A stretch of DNA of 64,000 bases, taken from NCBI GenBank assembly GCA_016707205.1, contig JADJHZ010000008.1, positions 124,001-188,000 on the forward strand, written 5' to 3'. The translations under genes and the position numbers were made by a program. The number at the start of each line of letters is the position of its first letter. Within the stretch, counting starts at the first letter, position 1. Below the pieces are notes generated by a model. That model was not told the origin of the DNA. It saw only the letters and a program-made list of their open reading frames with translations, and did no database searches. Source of the DNA: Haliscomenobacter sp. Lineage in GTDB: Bacteria; Bacteroidota; Bacteroidia; Chitinophagales; Saprospiraceae. Below, piece after piece: positions 35,406 to 43,897 of this stretch.

Positions 35406-36594
35406 ACAGTGGCTGACCGCTTTTTTCGTGTTCGCGCTTGTCCTTCCTGCAGCCTGGGGACAATCGCGCAAAGAACTGGAGGACAAACGAAAAAACCTCC
35501 TGAGGGATATTCAGAAAACCAATACCCAGCTTAAGTCTACCCAAAAAGAAGAAAAAGCGACCCTCCAGGTATTCCTTACCCTGCAAAAACAAGTCCGAAA
35601 CCGGCAGCAACTGGTTCAAAACCTGGAAAAAGAAATTACCTACACCGAAGAAAGTATTGCACGAACCCAGGAAGTACTGGTATCGCTGGAGGAGGACACC
35701 CGGCAATTAAGGGAAGAGTACAGCCGGATGCTGCGCATGGCCTTCCGGCATAAGTTGAACCAGACGGCCCTTCTTTTTCTGTTTTCCGCCCAAAATTTCA
35801 ACGAAGCCTTTCAGCGCTGGCAATACCTTCGCCAATATGACAAGTACCGCAACAAACAGGCCCGCCTCATCCGGGAAACCCAGCGAACGCTCGAAGAGAA
35901 AACCCGGCTTCTCGCCGACCGGAAACTGGAAAAAGAAACCATGTTAGCTGCGATGCAGCAGCAACAAACCCACCTGAAAAAGGAACTAACCGAAAAGAAT
36001 TCCTTGTTAAATAATCTGAAAGCCAGCGAACGCAAACTTGCCTCCGAGCTGTCCAAACAGCAGGAAGCCCACCAAAAACTCAACTATGCCATCGAAGCCG
36101 TTATAAAACAAGAAATGCTCGCCATCCGAAAAAAAGCGCGCACACCGGAAGCGATCGCAAATAATACAAAAGAGAGCGAAACGCCTTCCAACTCGCTTTT
36201 CCGGCAGAAAAAAGGCGCTTTGCTCTTTCCATTGCAAGGAGGAGAGATCGTCCGGCAGTTTGGAACCCATCAACATCCCAAATTCAAGGAAGTCAAAACG
36301 CAAAGCAATGGGATCGACATCCGGGCAGGGCAAAATGTGTCCGTGCGATGCGTTTTTGAAGGACGGGTGGTAGGAATCCAGTACATTCCCGGATATCAAA
36401 ACACCCTGATCCTGCAACACGGGGCGTATTACAGCGTATACTCGAACTTGAATGAAATTTTTGTCAAGCGGGGCGACTCCGTTACCGCCAGCCAGGAGAT
36501 CGGCCGGGTGAGCAGGGAAAAACCGGAACTCCACTTCGAACTGTGGCGTGAAAAAAACCGGCTCAATCCCGAAGACTGGCTTTCCGGACGATGA
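35347..36594 (+). CDS. EnvC-like LytM/M23 family protein, active site degenerate
   Basis: A 415-residue exported protein. A signal peptide (about residues 20-38, WLTAFFVFALVLPAAWGQ) is followed by a long coiled coil of about 220 residues (RKELEDKRKNLLRDIQKTNT and onward) and a C-terminal LytM domain beginning FPLQGGEIVRQFGTHQHPKF. The zinc ligands are incomplete: HxxxD reads QSNGIDIRA and HxH reads ELHFE. This is the pattern of EnvC/NlpD activators rather than active endopeptidases, so it probably activates a cell-wall amidase during division (inferred). The ATG at 35347 lies inside the DUF4292 gene; no later start would preserve the signal peptide. Confidence 0.88.
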   Translation: MSLKAYLSIFRNAIPGAANKQWLTAFFVFALVLPAAWGQSRKELEDKRKNLLRDIQKTNTQLKSTQKEEKATLQVFLTLQKQVRNRQQLVQNLEKEITYTEESIARTQEVLVSLEEDTRQLREEYSRMLRMAFRHKLNQTALLFLFSAQNFNEAFQRWQYLRQYDKYRNKQARLIRETQRTLEEKTRLLADRKLEKETMLAAMQQQQTHLKKELTEKNSLLNNLKASERKLASELSKQQEAHQKLNYAIEAVIKQEMLAIRKKARTPEAIANNTKESETPSNSLFRQKKGALLFPLQGGEIVRQFGTHQHPKFKEVKTQSNGIDIRAGQNVSVRCVFEGRVVGIQYIPGYQNTLILQHGAYYSVYSNLNEIFVKRGDSVTASQEIGRVSREKPELHFELWREKNRLNPEDWLSGR

Positions 36595-36622
36595 CCCTTG
36601 CGTATTATATTTAAAAGAAATT

Positions 36623-36964
36623 ATGCCAAAAACGTGGAATTTAGGAGCAAACCATAAAGCGCCCGGGACCAAAGCCCAGGAGGAATTCGCGGTGCTCGTC
36701 GGTTTGGTCGGAAAAACCAAACCGAAGAACTCGTCGAAGAATACCTCGACGAACTGGAGTTTTTGGCCCTCACCGCAGGCGCTCCGACCTTGCGCCGCTT
36801 TGTCCAGAAACTCTCACATCCCGATTCCCGCACCTTCATCGGCAAAGGCAAACTGGAAGAAATTCAAGCCTATATCGAACGCGAAGAGACGGTTACTATG
36901 GCCATCTTTGACGACGACCTCACGGGTAAGCAGGTCAATATCCTGGAGGAGGCCCTCAAGGTGA
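36623..36964 (+). CDS. hflX: hflX, 5' segment before a frame break
   Basis: The first 33 codons or so (MPKTWNLGANHKAPGTKAQE...AVLVGLVGKT) are the true N-terminus of the HflX GTPase. One base is missing near 36717: restoring a C in the CC of GGAAAAACCAAACC gives VGKTQTEELVEEYLDELEFL, which joins smoothly to the main frame. The rest of this frame is an out-of-frame shadow. A sequence error is the simplest explanation, because the remainder of the gene is intact. Confidence 0.7.
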   Translation: MPKTWNLGANHKAPGTKAQEEFAVLVGLVGKTKPKNSSKNTSTNWSFWPSPQALRPCAALSRNSHIPIPAPSSAKANWKKFKPISNAKRRLLWPSLTTTSRVSRSISWRRPSR

Positions 36965-37842
36965 AGATCATCGACCGCAGCAGCCTGATCCTGGATATCT
37001 TTGCCCGGCGCGCCCAAACAGCCCAGGCCAAAACCCAGGTCGAACTGGCCCAGCTTCAGTACTTGCTGCCCCGATTGCGCGGATTGTGGACGCACCTGGA
37101 GCGCCAGCGCGGGGGTATCGGGATGCGCGGACCCGGGGAGATGGAAATCGAAACCGACCGCCGGATCGTGCGCGAAAAGGTTGCTTTCCTCAAGGAAAAG
37201 CTCAAGAAGATCGACCAGCAAAGCACGACCCAGCGGAAAAACCGGGGCGAATTTATCCGCGTTTCCCTGGTGGGATATACCAACGTGGGGAAATCTACCC
37301 TCATGAACCTGCTCAGCAAATCCGAGGTGTTTGCGGAAAACAAGCTCTTCGCTACCCTCGACACCACCGTGCGCAAAGTGGTTTGGGAGAATGTCCCCTT
37401 CCTGCTTTCCGACACCGTGGGCTTTATCCGCAAACTTCCCCATCACCTGATCGAGAGCTTTAAAAGCACCCTCGACGAGGTACGGGAAAGCGATATCCTG
37501 CTGCATGTCGTGGATATTGCTCATCCCCAGCACGAAGACCATATCCGCACCGTCAACCAGACGCTTCAGGAACTAGGGGCTATGGACAAACCCACGCTTT
37601 TTGTGTTCAATAAAATCGACCTTTACCGGACCCGCAACTACGATCCGTATATCGACGAAGAGGCCAAAGCCGAAATCGAGGAAAGCCTCCAGGGCAATTT
37701 GCACCACCTCTTCGATTACGACAACGTACTCGTCTCCGCAGCAACTAAAGAGAATATCGACCTGTTGCGCGCTAAGGTGCTGGTATTGGTCAAAGACCTT
37801 TACCAGATCCGGTATCCGTATCATGCCAAATCCTGGGAGTAA
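36763..37842 (+). CDS. hflX: GTPase HflX (main frame)
   Basis: A ribosome-associated GTPase that splits or rescues stalled ribosomes under stress. With the 5' segment it is about 406 residues. The N-terminal domain includes GAPTLRRFVQKLSHPDSRTF and IGKGKLEEI. The linker shows GGIGMRGPGEMEIETDRRIV. The G domain has P-loop GYTNVGKSTLMN, switch and G3 in LLSDTVGFIRKLPHHLIESF, and G4 NKID. The coding frame continues upstream of the apparent ATG at 36763 (TEELVEEYLDELEFLALTAG), so that ATG is internal. The M29 aminopeptidase gene follows after 12 bases, probably in the same transcript. Confidence 0.93.
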   Translation: MALTAGAPTLRRFVQKLSHPDSRTFIGKGKLEEIQAYIEREETVTMAIFDDDLTGKQVNILEEALKVKIIDRSSLILDIFARRAQTAQAKTQVELAQLQYLLPRLRGLWTHLERQRGGIGMRGPGEMEIETDRRIVREKVAFLKEKLKKIDQQSTTQRKNRGEFIRVSLVGYTNVGKSTLMNLLSKSEVFAENKLFATLDTTVRKVVWENVPFLLSDTVGFIRKLPHHLIESFKSTLDEVRESDILLHVVDIAHPQHEDHIRTVNQTLQELGAMDKPTLFVFNKIDLYRTRNYDPYIDEEAKAEIEESLQGNLHHLFDYDNVLVSAATKENIDLLRAKVLVLVKDLYQIRYPYHAKSWE

Positions 37843-37854
37843 ACCAAATCCGCT

Positions 37855-38961
37855 ATGGAAACCATGCTATCCCGTTATGCCCGCCTGCTGGTTGAGTACT
37901 GTCTGGATCTTCAGCCCGGCGACCGGCTGCTCATCCGAACAACCACCCTGGCCGAACCGCTCGTCAGGGAAGTTTTCCGGCACGCTTTGCGCACCGGCGC
38001 CAACGTAGACACCGAGTGGGAATTCCGGGAAATGCGGCGCATCTTTTTTCAGGAGGCCCAAGGAGAACAACTCAACTATAGCTCGCCCTTGTACCGGGAA
38101 GCGATGCATACGTATGAAGCCTACTTATACATCCTGGCCCCGTACAACCTTCGGGAAGACCACGACCTCGATCCGGCCAAATCGGCCGTGCGGCAATCTG
38201 CCATGAAGGAACTGAACGACGCGTATTTCCGCCGCACCGCCGACCGGTCGATGAAACGAAATCTATGCCAGTTCCCAACGCTGGCTGCAGCCCAGGAAGC
38301 CGGCATGTCTCTGGAAGAATACGAAACCTTTGTCTTTGGCGCCTGTAAACTATTTGATCCCGATCCCCGGCAAAGCTGGCTCGACGTCCGGAAAAACCAG
38401 CAGGCAGTAACCGAGTACCTCAACGCCTGCCAGGAAATCCACTACAAAGGCCCCGATATCGATATCCGCTTCAACGCCAAAGGCAGAACGTGGATCAACT
38501 CCGATGGCCAGACCAATATGCCTTCCGGAGAAGTATACACCTCCCCGGTTGAAGACTCCGTCAACGGAGTCATCCGATTCTCCTTGCCCGCCATCTACCA
38601 GGGGGTGGAAATGGAAAACGTCACCCTGTGGGTTAAAGACGGATATATCGAAAAATGGGACGCTTCCAGGGGCAAGGAATTGCTGGACCACGTTTTCGCG
38701 AACGTGGAGGGCGCCCGGCGGTTTGGGGAAGCCGCTATCGGGACCAACTACCACATCAGTCGCCAGACCCGGAATATTCTCTTTGACGAAAAAATGGGCG
38801 GCACGATCCATATGGCCATCGGCCAATCCTACCTCCAAACCGGAGGCAAAAACCAATCGTCCATCCATTGGGATCTGATCAGCGACATGACCCAAGGCGG
38901 CGAAATTTGGGCCGACGGACAGAAAATTTATGAAAACGGCCGCTTTTTAATTTCTCGCTAA
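37855..38961 (+). CDS. Aminopeptidase, peptidase family M29
   Basis: A cytosolic metal-dependent aminopeptidase of 368 residues, the usual length for the AmpS/PepS/aminopeptidase T family. Recognisable segments are LLVEYCLDLQPGDRLLIRTT, TNMPSGEVYTSPVEDSVNGV with the metal-binding Glu, and GEAAIGTNYHISRQTRNILF through DEKMGGTIHMAIGQSY and SSIHWDLISDM, which hold the further His, Glu and Asp ligands. It trims N-terminal residues from peptides in turnover. The gene lies 12 bases after hflX. Confidence 0.93.
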   Translation: METMLSRYARLLVEYCLDLQPGDRLLIRTTTLAEPLVREVFRHALRTGANVDTEWEFREMRRIFFQEAQGEQLNYSSPLYREAMHTYEAYLYILAPYNLREDHDLDPAKSAVRQSAMKELNDAYFRRTADRSMKRNLCQFPTLAAAQEAGMSLEEYETFVFGACKLFDPDPRQSWLDVRKNQQAVTEYLNACQEIHYKGPDIDIRFNAKGRTWINSDGQTNMPSGEVYTSPVEDSVNGVIRFSLPAIYQGVEMENVTLWVKDGYIEKWDASRGKELLDHVFANVEGARRFGEAAIGTNYHISRQTRNILFDEKMGGTIHMAIGQSYLQTGGKNQSSIHWDLISDMTQGGEIWADGQKIYENGRFLISR

Positions 38962-39101
38962 ACGATCATCTTTTTTGCCAAACAAATTAAGCAAGAGTGG
39001 AATTTTATTGATAAATTGCTCGCTTGAAGCACTAATTAATCTGAATTAAAGCCGAAGGGCAGGCCTGAAATAAATTTCCGACCCAATAACTACAACCGAC
39101 C

Positions 39102-39833
39102 GTGAACAAAAGTGTAGCATTCCTCGAATTGAAGTATGGCAACATTTATGGAGGATATCCGAATTTTTATGCCATCAGCGAAATAGCTTTCCTGGTTTTC
39201 GAGTACGATACCAACAAGATCTTCCTGGAAAGCTGGATCAATAACGCACCGGTAGACATCATTACCGTCACTTCCAAAACCAACGAACTGGGCCACACCC
39301 TCGGCCGGGTGAAAGAGGTGGTAAATATGAAAACACGCCGGAAACGCCCTTTCGACGAGACCTTCAAGCTCGACGAAGCCGCTCTGGTCATGGAATTCAA
39401 TAAACTGCGTTCCTCCAAGGCGCCTATCCGCAACTTCCTGCTTAAAAATTTCAAAAAATACCGCTTCCACGACCTTATCGTGTTCGACGGCCGCCGCGAT
39501 CTTTTCCTCTGCGAACGCGCCGGCGCCAACTTCGACCGCTATAACGTAATCGACCTCCAGAAAGACCTGAATAAGGAAACGGAATACCTCTTCTCTCTGA
39601 ACAAGCTTTCTGTAGTGATCAATTTCGAGCTGGATCAGTCCTATATCCGGACCAATAACCTGGAATATTGGCTCCACCCCATCGCCGCCCGTCAAATTGT
39701 GCCCAAATCAGCCGCTTTTGACGCGATCCGCCTCATGATGGTCCACAACGAATACAAACTCCACCACGCCGACTTCCTCATCAAAGCGCAACTGGTGCTG
39801 AACAAGATCAAAATCCAGGGCACCAAAGTCTAA
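39102..39833 (+). CDS. Unrecognised protein, 243 aa, possibly RNase H-like fold
   Basis: I do not recognise the family with certainty. The start is a GTG, with no in-frame ATG nearby upstream. There is no signal peptide. The order of blocks, FLELKYG then AISEIAFLVFEYDTN, then DLIVFDGRRDLFLCERA with VIDLQKDL, and finally KSAAFDAIRLMMVHNEYK, resembles a DnaQ-type DEDD exonuclease in which the first acidic position is Leu rather than Asp. That would make it an inactive or altered member; this is a weak structural guess. It stands alone 140 AT-rich bases after the M29 gene and is convergent with the nuclease gene at 39869. Confidence 0.65.
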   Translation: MNKSVAFLELKYGNIYGGYPNFYAISEIAFLVFEYDTNKIFLESWINNAPVDIITVTSKTNELGHTLGRVKEVVNMKTRRKRPFDETFKLDEAALVMEFNKLRSSKAPIRNFLLKNFKKYRFHDLIVFDGRRDLFLCERAGANFDRYNVIDLQKDLNKETEYLFSLNKLSVVINFELDQSYIRTNNLEYWLHPIAARQIVPKSAAFDAIRLMMVHNEYKLHHADFLIKAQLVLNKIKIQGTKV

Positions 39834-39837
39834 TTCA

Positions 39838-39871
39838 AGTAACGAGGTAACGAAGGAACGTTACTCCGCTA
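39838..39871. repeat. Octamer array with inverted arms at convergent gene ends
   Basis: GTAACGAG and GTAACGAA units are followed by their inverted form (GTTAC, CCGCTAC). AGTAACG (39838-39844) pairs with CGTTACT (39859-39865). The stop codon of the minus-strand nuclease gene (39869-39871) lies inside the CCGCTAC unit. It probably acts as a shared terminator. Confidence 0.6.
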
Positions 39872-41272
39872 CTCAATAACCACCTCATCCCCTAACTCCG
39901 GGATTTCGACTTTGGGGAAACCGGCTTGAAGGAGCAACCCTTTGAAACTTCGCTGGGCTTCGTATTGGCCGTGTACCAGGAAGACCGTCTTGGCTGTATC
40001 GCGCTGATTTCGGATAAAATCGAGCATTTCCATTTTATCCCCATGGGCGGAGAACGAGTCCATGATTAAGACGCGCGCTTTAACGGGTTTGACTTCCCCA
40101 AACATACGGATCTTCTCGGCGCCAGCCCGAAGCAAACCGCCCGGAGTATGCGGCGCGCAGTACCCCACGATCAGGATCGTGTTGCGCGGGTCGTCGATGG
40201 CATGAAATACGTGATGACGTATCCTGCCTGCATTGATCATCCCTGCCGCGCTAATGATGATCGCCGGCTCTTTTGAAGAATTTAAGGCTTTGGACACCTC
40301 CACTTTGCGGACATAATGCAGCCCATTGAACCCAAAAGGGTTTTCATCTTCCAGAAGATACGCTGTCAAATCCTGGTCGAAGCATTCCGGATGAGAGGCA
40401 TAAATTGTTGTTGCATTAACTGCCAGTGGGCTATCCACGTAAACCGGAATGCGAGGCAGGCGCTTTTCATTGGCGAGCTTGTCGAGCATGTACACAATTT
40501 CCTGGGTACGGCCTACGCTAAACGCTGGAATAATGAGCTTCCCTTTATTTTTAACGCAGGTTTCCTGAATGATTTCCAGGAATCGGGCGCTTTCTTCCGG
40601 GGCGCTTTCGTGCTCGCGGTCCCCGTAGGTCGACTCGCAGATCAGATAACTGACCTCCGGCATGGGTACGGGATCGCGCAGGATGGGTCGGGCAGGACGC
40701 CCGATGTCTCCGGTAAATCCCAGCATAACCTCTTTGCCGTGTTCTTTGATTTTAAGCGTCACGCTGGCACTACCCAGAATATGGCCTGCATCCCGATAGA
40801 GCACCTCCACATCGTCGTGGATTTTGAGCCATCGATCGTAGGGGTAGGTTACGAATTGCCCCATGGCTTTGGTCACATCCTCCGTTGTATATAAAGGCTC
40901 CTGGATGGCATCCTCGTCGAACCGGTCTTTATGCTTTTTTCGATACTCCACATCCCGTTCCTGAATCTTGGCGCTGTCCATTAGCAGGATACTCGCCAGG
41001 CTTCTGGTCGCATGCGTACACCGGATAGGTCCGGTGAACCCATCTTTGACCAGGCGCGGTACTTTTCCAATATGGTCGATGTGGGCATGGGAAAGCACGA
41101 GGCAATCGATTTCCGAAGGCTCGAAAAACCACTCCCGGTTAAACCGGTACATATCTGGATCAGCGCCCTGATACATCCCGCAGTCGAGCAGGAAAGTAAA
41201 CCCATTGTCGAGCATCACGAGGTGAGAACTTCCGGTAACCTCCCGGGCCGCGCCACAAAACTTGATTTTCAT
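39869..41272 (-). CDS. Metallo-beta-lactamase/beta-CASP RNA nuclease-type protein
   Basis: A 467-residue zinc hydrolase of the RNA-processing branch of the MBL superfamily. The metal motif is SHAHIDHIGKVP. The beta-CASP domain lies at about residues 215-350 (IIPAFSVGRTQEIVYMLDKL, VYVDSPLAVNATTIYASHPE), and an RMMBL-type segment follows (VLIMDSFSAHGDKMEMLDFI, VFLVHGQ). Such proteins resemble CPSF73 or YSH1; the bacterial substrate is not established. I start at the ATG at 41272 (MKIKFCGAAREVTGSSHLVM), as in relatives; upstream frame to 41422 is low-complexity. The gene ends within the octamer array. Confidence 0.9.
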   Translation of the reverse strand: MKIKFCGAAREVTGSSHLVMLDNGFTFLLDCGMYQGADPDMYRFNREWFFEPSEIDCLVLSHAHIDHIGKVPRLVKDGFTGPIRCTHATRSLASILLMDSAKIQERDVEYRKKHKDRFDEDAIQEPLYTTEDVTKAMGQFVTYPYDRWLKIHDDVEVLYRDAGHILGSASVTLKIKEHGKEVMLGFTGDIGRPARPILRDPVPMPEVSYLICESTYGDREHESAPEESARFLEIIQETCVKNKGKLIIPAFSVGRTQEIVYMLDKLANEKRLPRIPVYVDSPLAVNATTIYASHPECFDQDLTAYLLEDENPFGFNGLHYVRKVEVSKALNSSKEPAIIISAAGMINAGRIRHHVFHAIDDPRNTILIVGYCAPHTPGGLLRAGAEKIRMFGEVKPVKARVLIMDSFSAHGDKMEMLDFIRNQRDTAKTVFLVHGQYEAQRSFKGLLLQAGFPKVEIPELGDEVVIE

Positions 41273-41470
41273 AATGAACGGACTGAATGAAGAAACGTTA
41301 ATCAACCGCATTCCACGCAAAGCGCGGGGCGCTCTCAAAATACGCAACCCCCTCCAAAATTCAGGTATTCTGAGCAGGTTTTTGAAAAAACAGGAGTACG
41401 AAAAAGCCGCCCCCGAACGCATGGTCCAGGAAGCGGCCTATTTGTATAAAATTGGATCCTTTTAGAGCGG

Positions 41471-42595
41471 TCAATAGGTATAGACTTTTGCGCCCCCATA
41501 ATTGACCTTCACGACGATCGTCGCCGTGGGCGATTTGCCATAGTTTCCTTTTACCGTCTGGCTTGTGTTTTTCTGGACGTTGTATTCGATGTCCATACCT
41601 TCCGGATACTGAAGCCCGGCATACGTGGAAGATCCGTCAAACAGGAAGGATGACCCTTCGGGAGTGCCGATCTTATAATTGGTATAATTTCCGGTGCAGC
41701 TCACCTTGTTGAATCCCTGGCCCATTTTGGTATCCGCATTGCCGTAGCTCAGGTCCAGAACCAGCGTTTTGGCGATCTTTTCCGCTTTGACCTGGGTGTA
41801 TTTGGAAGCAATTTCGATACTATTGGCCGAAGCGACCCGAAAATTATCGTACATGCCGGTGTTTTTCAGGTCCTGAATTTGTCCCAGCACGTAGGTGTCG
41901 TAGCGGGAGGTGCAGGTCAGATCCTCGGCCTTCCCAACGTTCACCTGGGTGTATTTGCTGGTGATATTGAGGTTGGAGGCTTCTTCGACCGTCAGCTTGG
42001 AATAGCTGATATCGGAAGAGAGGTTCCGCGCTTTGCCGATCGACCCGTTGCCGTATCCCAACAAAACGGAAGAATTCTCGCCCATTCCTTCCGCCTTGAA
42101 GTTGACATATTTCACGTCCAATTTGACCCGTCCCTTCATCGAGGCGCAATACACGTCGCCGTAGCGGTGGGTGATTTCGAGGTTGTTGGTAGCAGGGAGG
42201 TACACTTCATAGTTGATGGCGTAATCGCTTTTGTCGCCTCCCACCCAGGAAGACCAGGACCAGCCTCCCTTAGCGGGTTCAATTTCCGTGACGGCCTTGA
42301 CGTAGTCAGATCCGTTGGAAAAGGAGATGTTGATCCGGTCAAATACTTTCTGAGCAGCCGATTCGCTCCCGGTGCGGACGACAATGTTCACGGTGATTTT
42401 AACCCGGTTCTTTTCCCAGGTCTTGACATCGATCTTTCCGTACTTGTTGCTCAGGTATGTGGTACCATTGGCAGAGATGTCGTACTCCTTGGTAATCGTT
42501 TTGTTGAACTCCTGGCCGTCGGCTTCGGCGCGCAGCGTTCCTGCCAGGAGGAAAACTGCGCACAGGAGTAGATGGGTCTTATAAATTGACTTCAT
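41471..42595 (-). CDS. Exported DUF4097-like beta-helical protein
   Basis: A 374-residue protein with a signal peptide (MKSIYKTHLLLCAVFLLAGT) and repeated short beta strands of the type NLNITSKYTQVNVGKAEDLT, NSIEIASKYTQVKAEKIAKT and LDVKYVNFKAEGMG. The repeats suit a right-handed beta-helix as in the DUF4097/DUF2807 adhesin-like proteins of Bacteroidota. It is the last gene of a sigma factor/anti-sigma/adhesin-like operon and overlaps the anti-sigma gene by 17 bases. It may be the envelope target or sensor partner of that sigma system (inferred). No enzymatic motif is seen. Confidence 0.82.
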   Translation of the reverse strand: MKSIYKTHLLLCAVFLLAGTLRAEADGQEFNKTITKEYDISANGTTYLSNKYGKIDVKTWEKNRVKITVNIVVRTGSESAAQKVFDRINISFSNGSDYVKAVTEIEPAKGGWSWSSWVGGDKSDYAINYEVYLPATNNLEITHRYGDVYCASMKGRVKLDVKYVNFKAEGMGENSSVLLGYGNGSIGKARNLSSDISYSKLTVEEASNLNITSKYTQVNVGKAEDLTCTSRYDTYVLGQIQDLKNTGMYDNFRVASANSIEIASKYTQVKAEKIAKTLVLDLSYGNADTKMGQGFNKVSCTGNYTNYKIGTPEGSSFLFDGSSTYAGLQYPEGMDIEYNVQKNTSQTVKGNYGKSPTATIVVKVNYGGAKVYTY

Positions 42596-43130
42596 GTTCG
42601 TTTTGTTTTGCGTAATCTGATTGGTTGGTTTCTAATCTGTTCATGACCAATTCCAGGATGGCCATCTTGGTCTGGTAATTTCGTATAAGGTTGGAAATAA
42701 TTTCCTGTTCTTTTCCCTGGGGGGCTTTGGCCAGTTCGGTTTTAAGTTCTTCCATAACCTGATCGAGTTGGTCCAGGTCCCGGAAAACCGTTTCTCCCGG
42801 GTTGTAGGAAGCCAATTGGGTCAGTTTGCCCTGAATTTGCTGCTGGTAGTATTGTTCTGCTTCCAGGAATTCCGGGGCTGTCTGTTCGAGGAGGGCTGTG
42901 GCATCCGATGCTTGTTTGTAGCCAACCAACCGTCCGCCAACGGCGCCTGTGATCAGCAGAAGGAGCGCTGCAGCAATGGCCCTGAGTATTCGGACGGTCT
43001 TCAGGCGCCTCATAGATGGGCCATGGAGTTGTTGGTCGATCTGCTTCCAGAGACGCGGATCAGGGCCCTCCCGGTCAAAAGCTTCCCGGTTTTCGCGGAC
43101 AAAGGATTCTAAAAAATCGTGTGTTTGCAT
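42579..43130 (-). CDS. Probable anti-sigma factor (single-pass membrane protein)
   Basis: A 183-residue protein with a cytoplasmic N-terminus of about 45 residues (MQTHDFLESFVRENREAFDR...DPRLWKQIDQQL), one transmembrane helix (ILRAIAAALLLLITGAVGG) and a periplasmic coiled-coil-like tail rich in Gln and Glu. The gene order, directly downstream of an ECF sigma factor gene, is the main evidence for an anti-sigma role; the N-terminus lacks a recognisable zinc-binding ZAS motif. It overlaps the beta-helical protein gene. Confidence 0.7.
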   Translation of the reverse strand: MQTHDFLESFVRENREAFDREGPDPRLWKQIDQQLHGPSMRRLKTVRILRAIAAALLLLITGAVGGRLVGYKQASDATALLEQTAPEFLEAEQYYQQQIQGKLTQLASYNPGETVFRDLDQLDQVMEELKTELAKAPQGKEQEIISNLIRNYQTKMAILELVMNRLETNQSDYAKQNEHEVNL

Positions 43131-43159
43131 AGTTCCTTAAAATTTATCGCTCCTTTTAT

Positions 43160-43705
43160 TTATCGCTCACTTGGCGATTGTAACAATTCTTTGATCTTTC
43201 GTTTTGCCCGGCTGTACTGCGATTTAGAAGTTGCCTCTGTAATTCCCAGGATATCGCCAATTTCCTGGTGGTCGTATCCTTCGAGGAGATAAAGGGAGAA
43301 AACCACCCGGTATCCGTCCGGTAATTGGAATAAGGCTTTTTTAATCGCTTCCACCGAGAGCCCTGCATGGTTTTCGTCCGCTTCTGCTTCGGCTACCAGG
43401 GTGTGGCGCTCTTCGAAGGATTCGAACTGCATCCGCTTTTTTTTCAAAAAGTTGATGCAATTATTGACCACGATGCGCTTCACCCAGGCGCCGATCGACG
43501 ATTCGAATTTGAATGTGCCGATCTTGGTAAACACATCCACGAACGCGTTCTGCAGCACGTCTTCCGCATCCAGCTCGTCTTTGACCATCCGGACGCACAG
43601 GTTGAACATCGCTTTGGAATAGAGCTTGTACAACTCAAACTGCGCCTGACGGGAGCCTTGCTGGCACGCCTCGACCAAACTCCGGTGGGTGTTGGTGTAA
43701 TCCAA
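43160..43705 (-). CDS. ECF-type RNA polymerase sigma factor
   Basis: A 181-residue sigma-70 family factor with region 2 (LYKLYSKAMFNLCVRMVKDE, DVLQNAFVDVFTKIGTF) and region 4 (LPDGYRVVFSLYLLEGYDHQ, IGDILGITEATSKSQYSRAK) and no region 3, as in extracytoplasmic-function factors. The only start near the expected N-terminus is TTG at 43705 (DYTNTHRSLVEACQQGSR). It leads a three-gene operon with the predicted anti-sigma factor (30 bases downstream) and a beta-helical surface protein, and probably controls that operon. Confidence 0.92.
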   Translation of the reverse strand: MDYTNTHRSLVEACQQGSRQAQFELYKLYSKAMFNLCVRMVKDELDAEDVLQNAFVDVFTKIGTFKFESSIGAWVKRIVVNNCINFLKKKRMQFESFEERHTLVAEAEADENHAGLSVEAIKKALFQLPDGYRVVFSLYLLEGYDHQEIGDILGITEATSKSQYSRAKRKIKELLQSPSER

Positions 43706-43897
43706 TTTTACAGGTTTAAGGTTTTCGGTCGGGCTTGCAAACGAATCAACCTGCTTTTACACGACCTAAGCCCGAAAATGATCTGGGTCAGCGCGGGTTA
43801 TTGATCAATAATCCCAATAACTTAATCCATTCATTCCCTAATATGGACAAGAGATGTTAAAAAGGGTTGCACGTATACGAGAAAAAAATGAAGCGCG

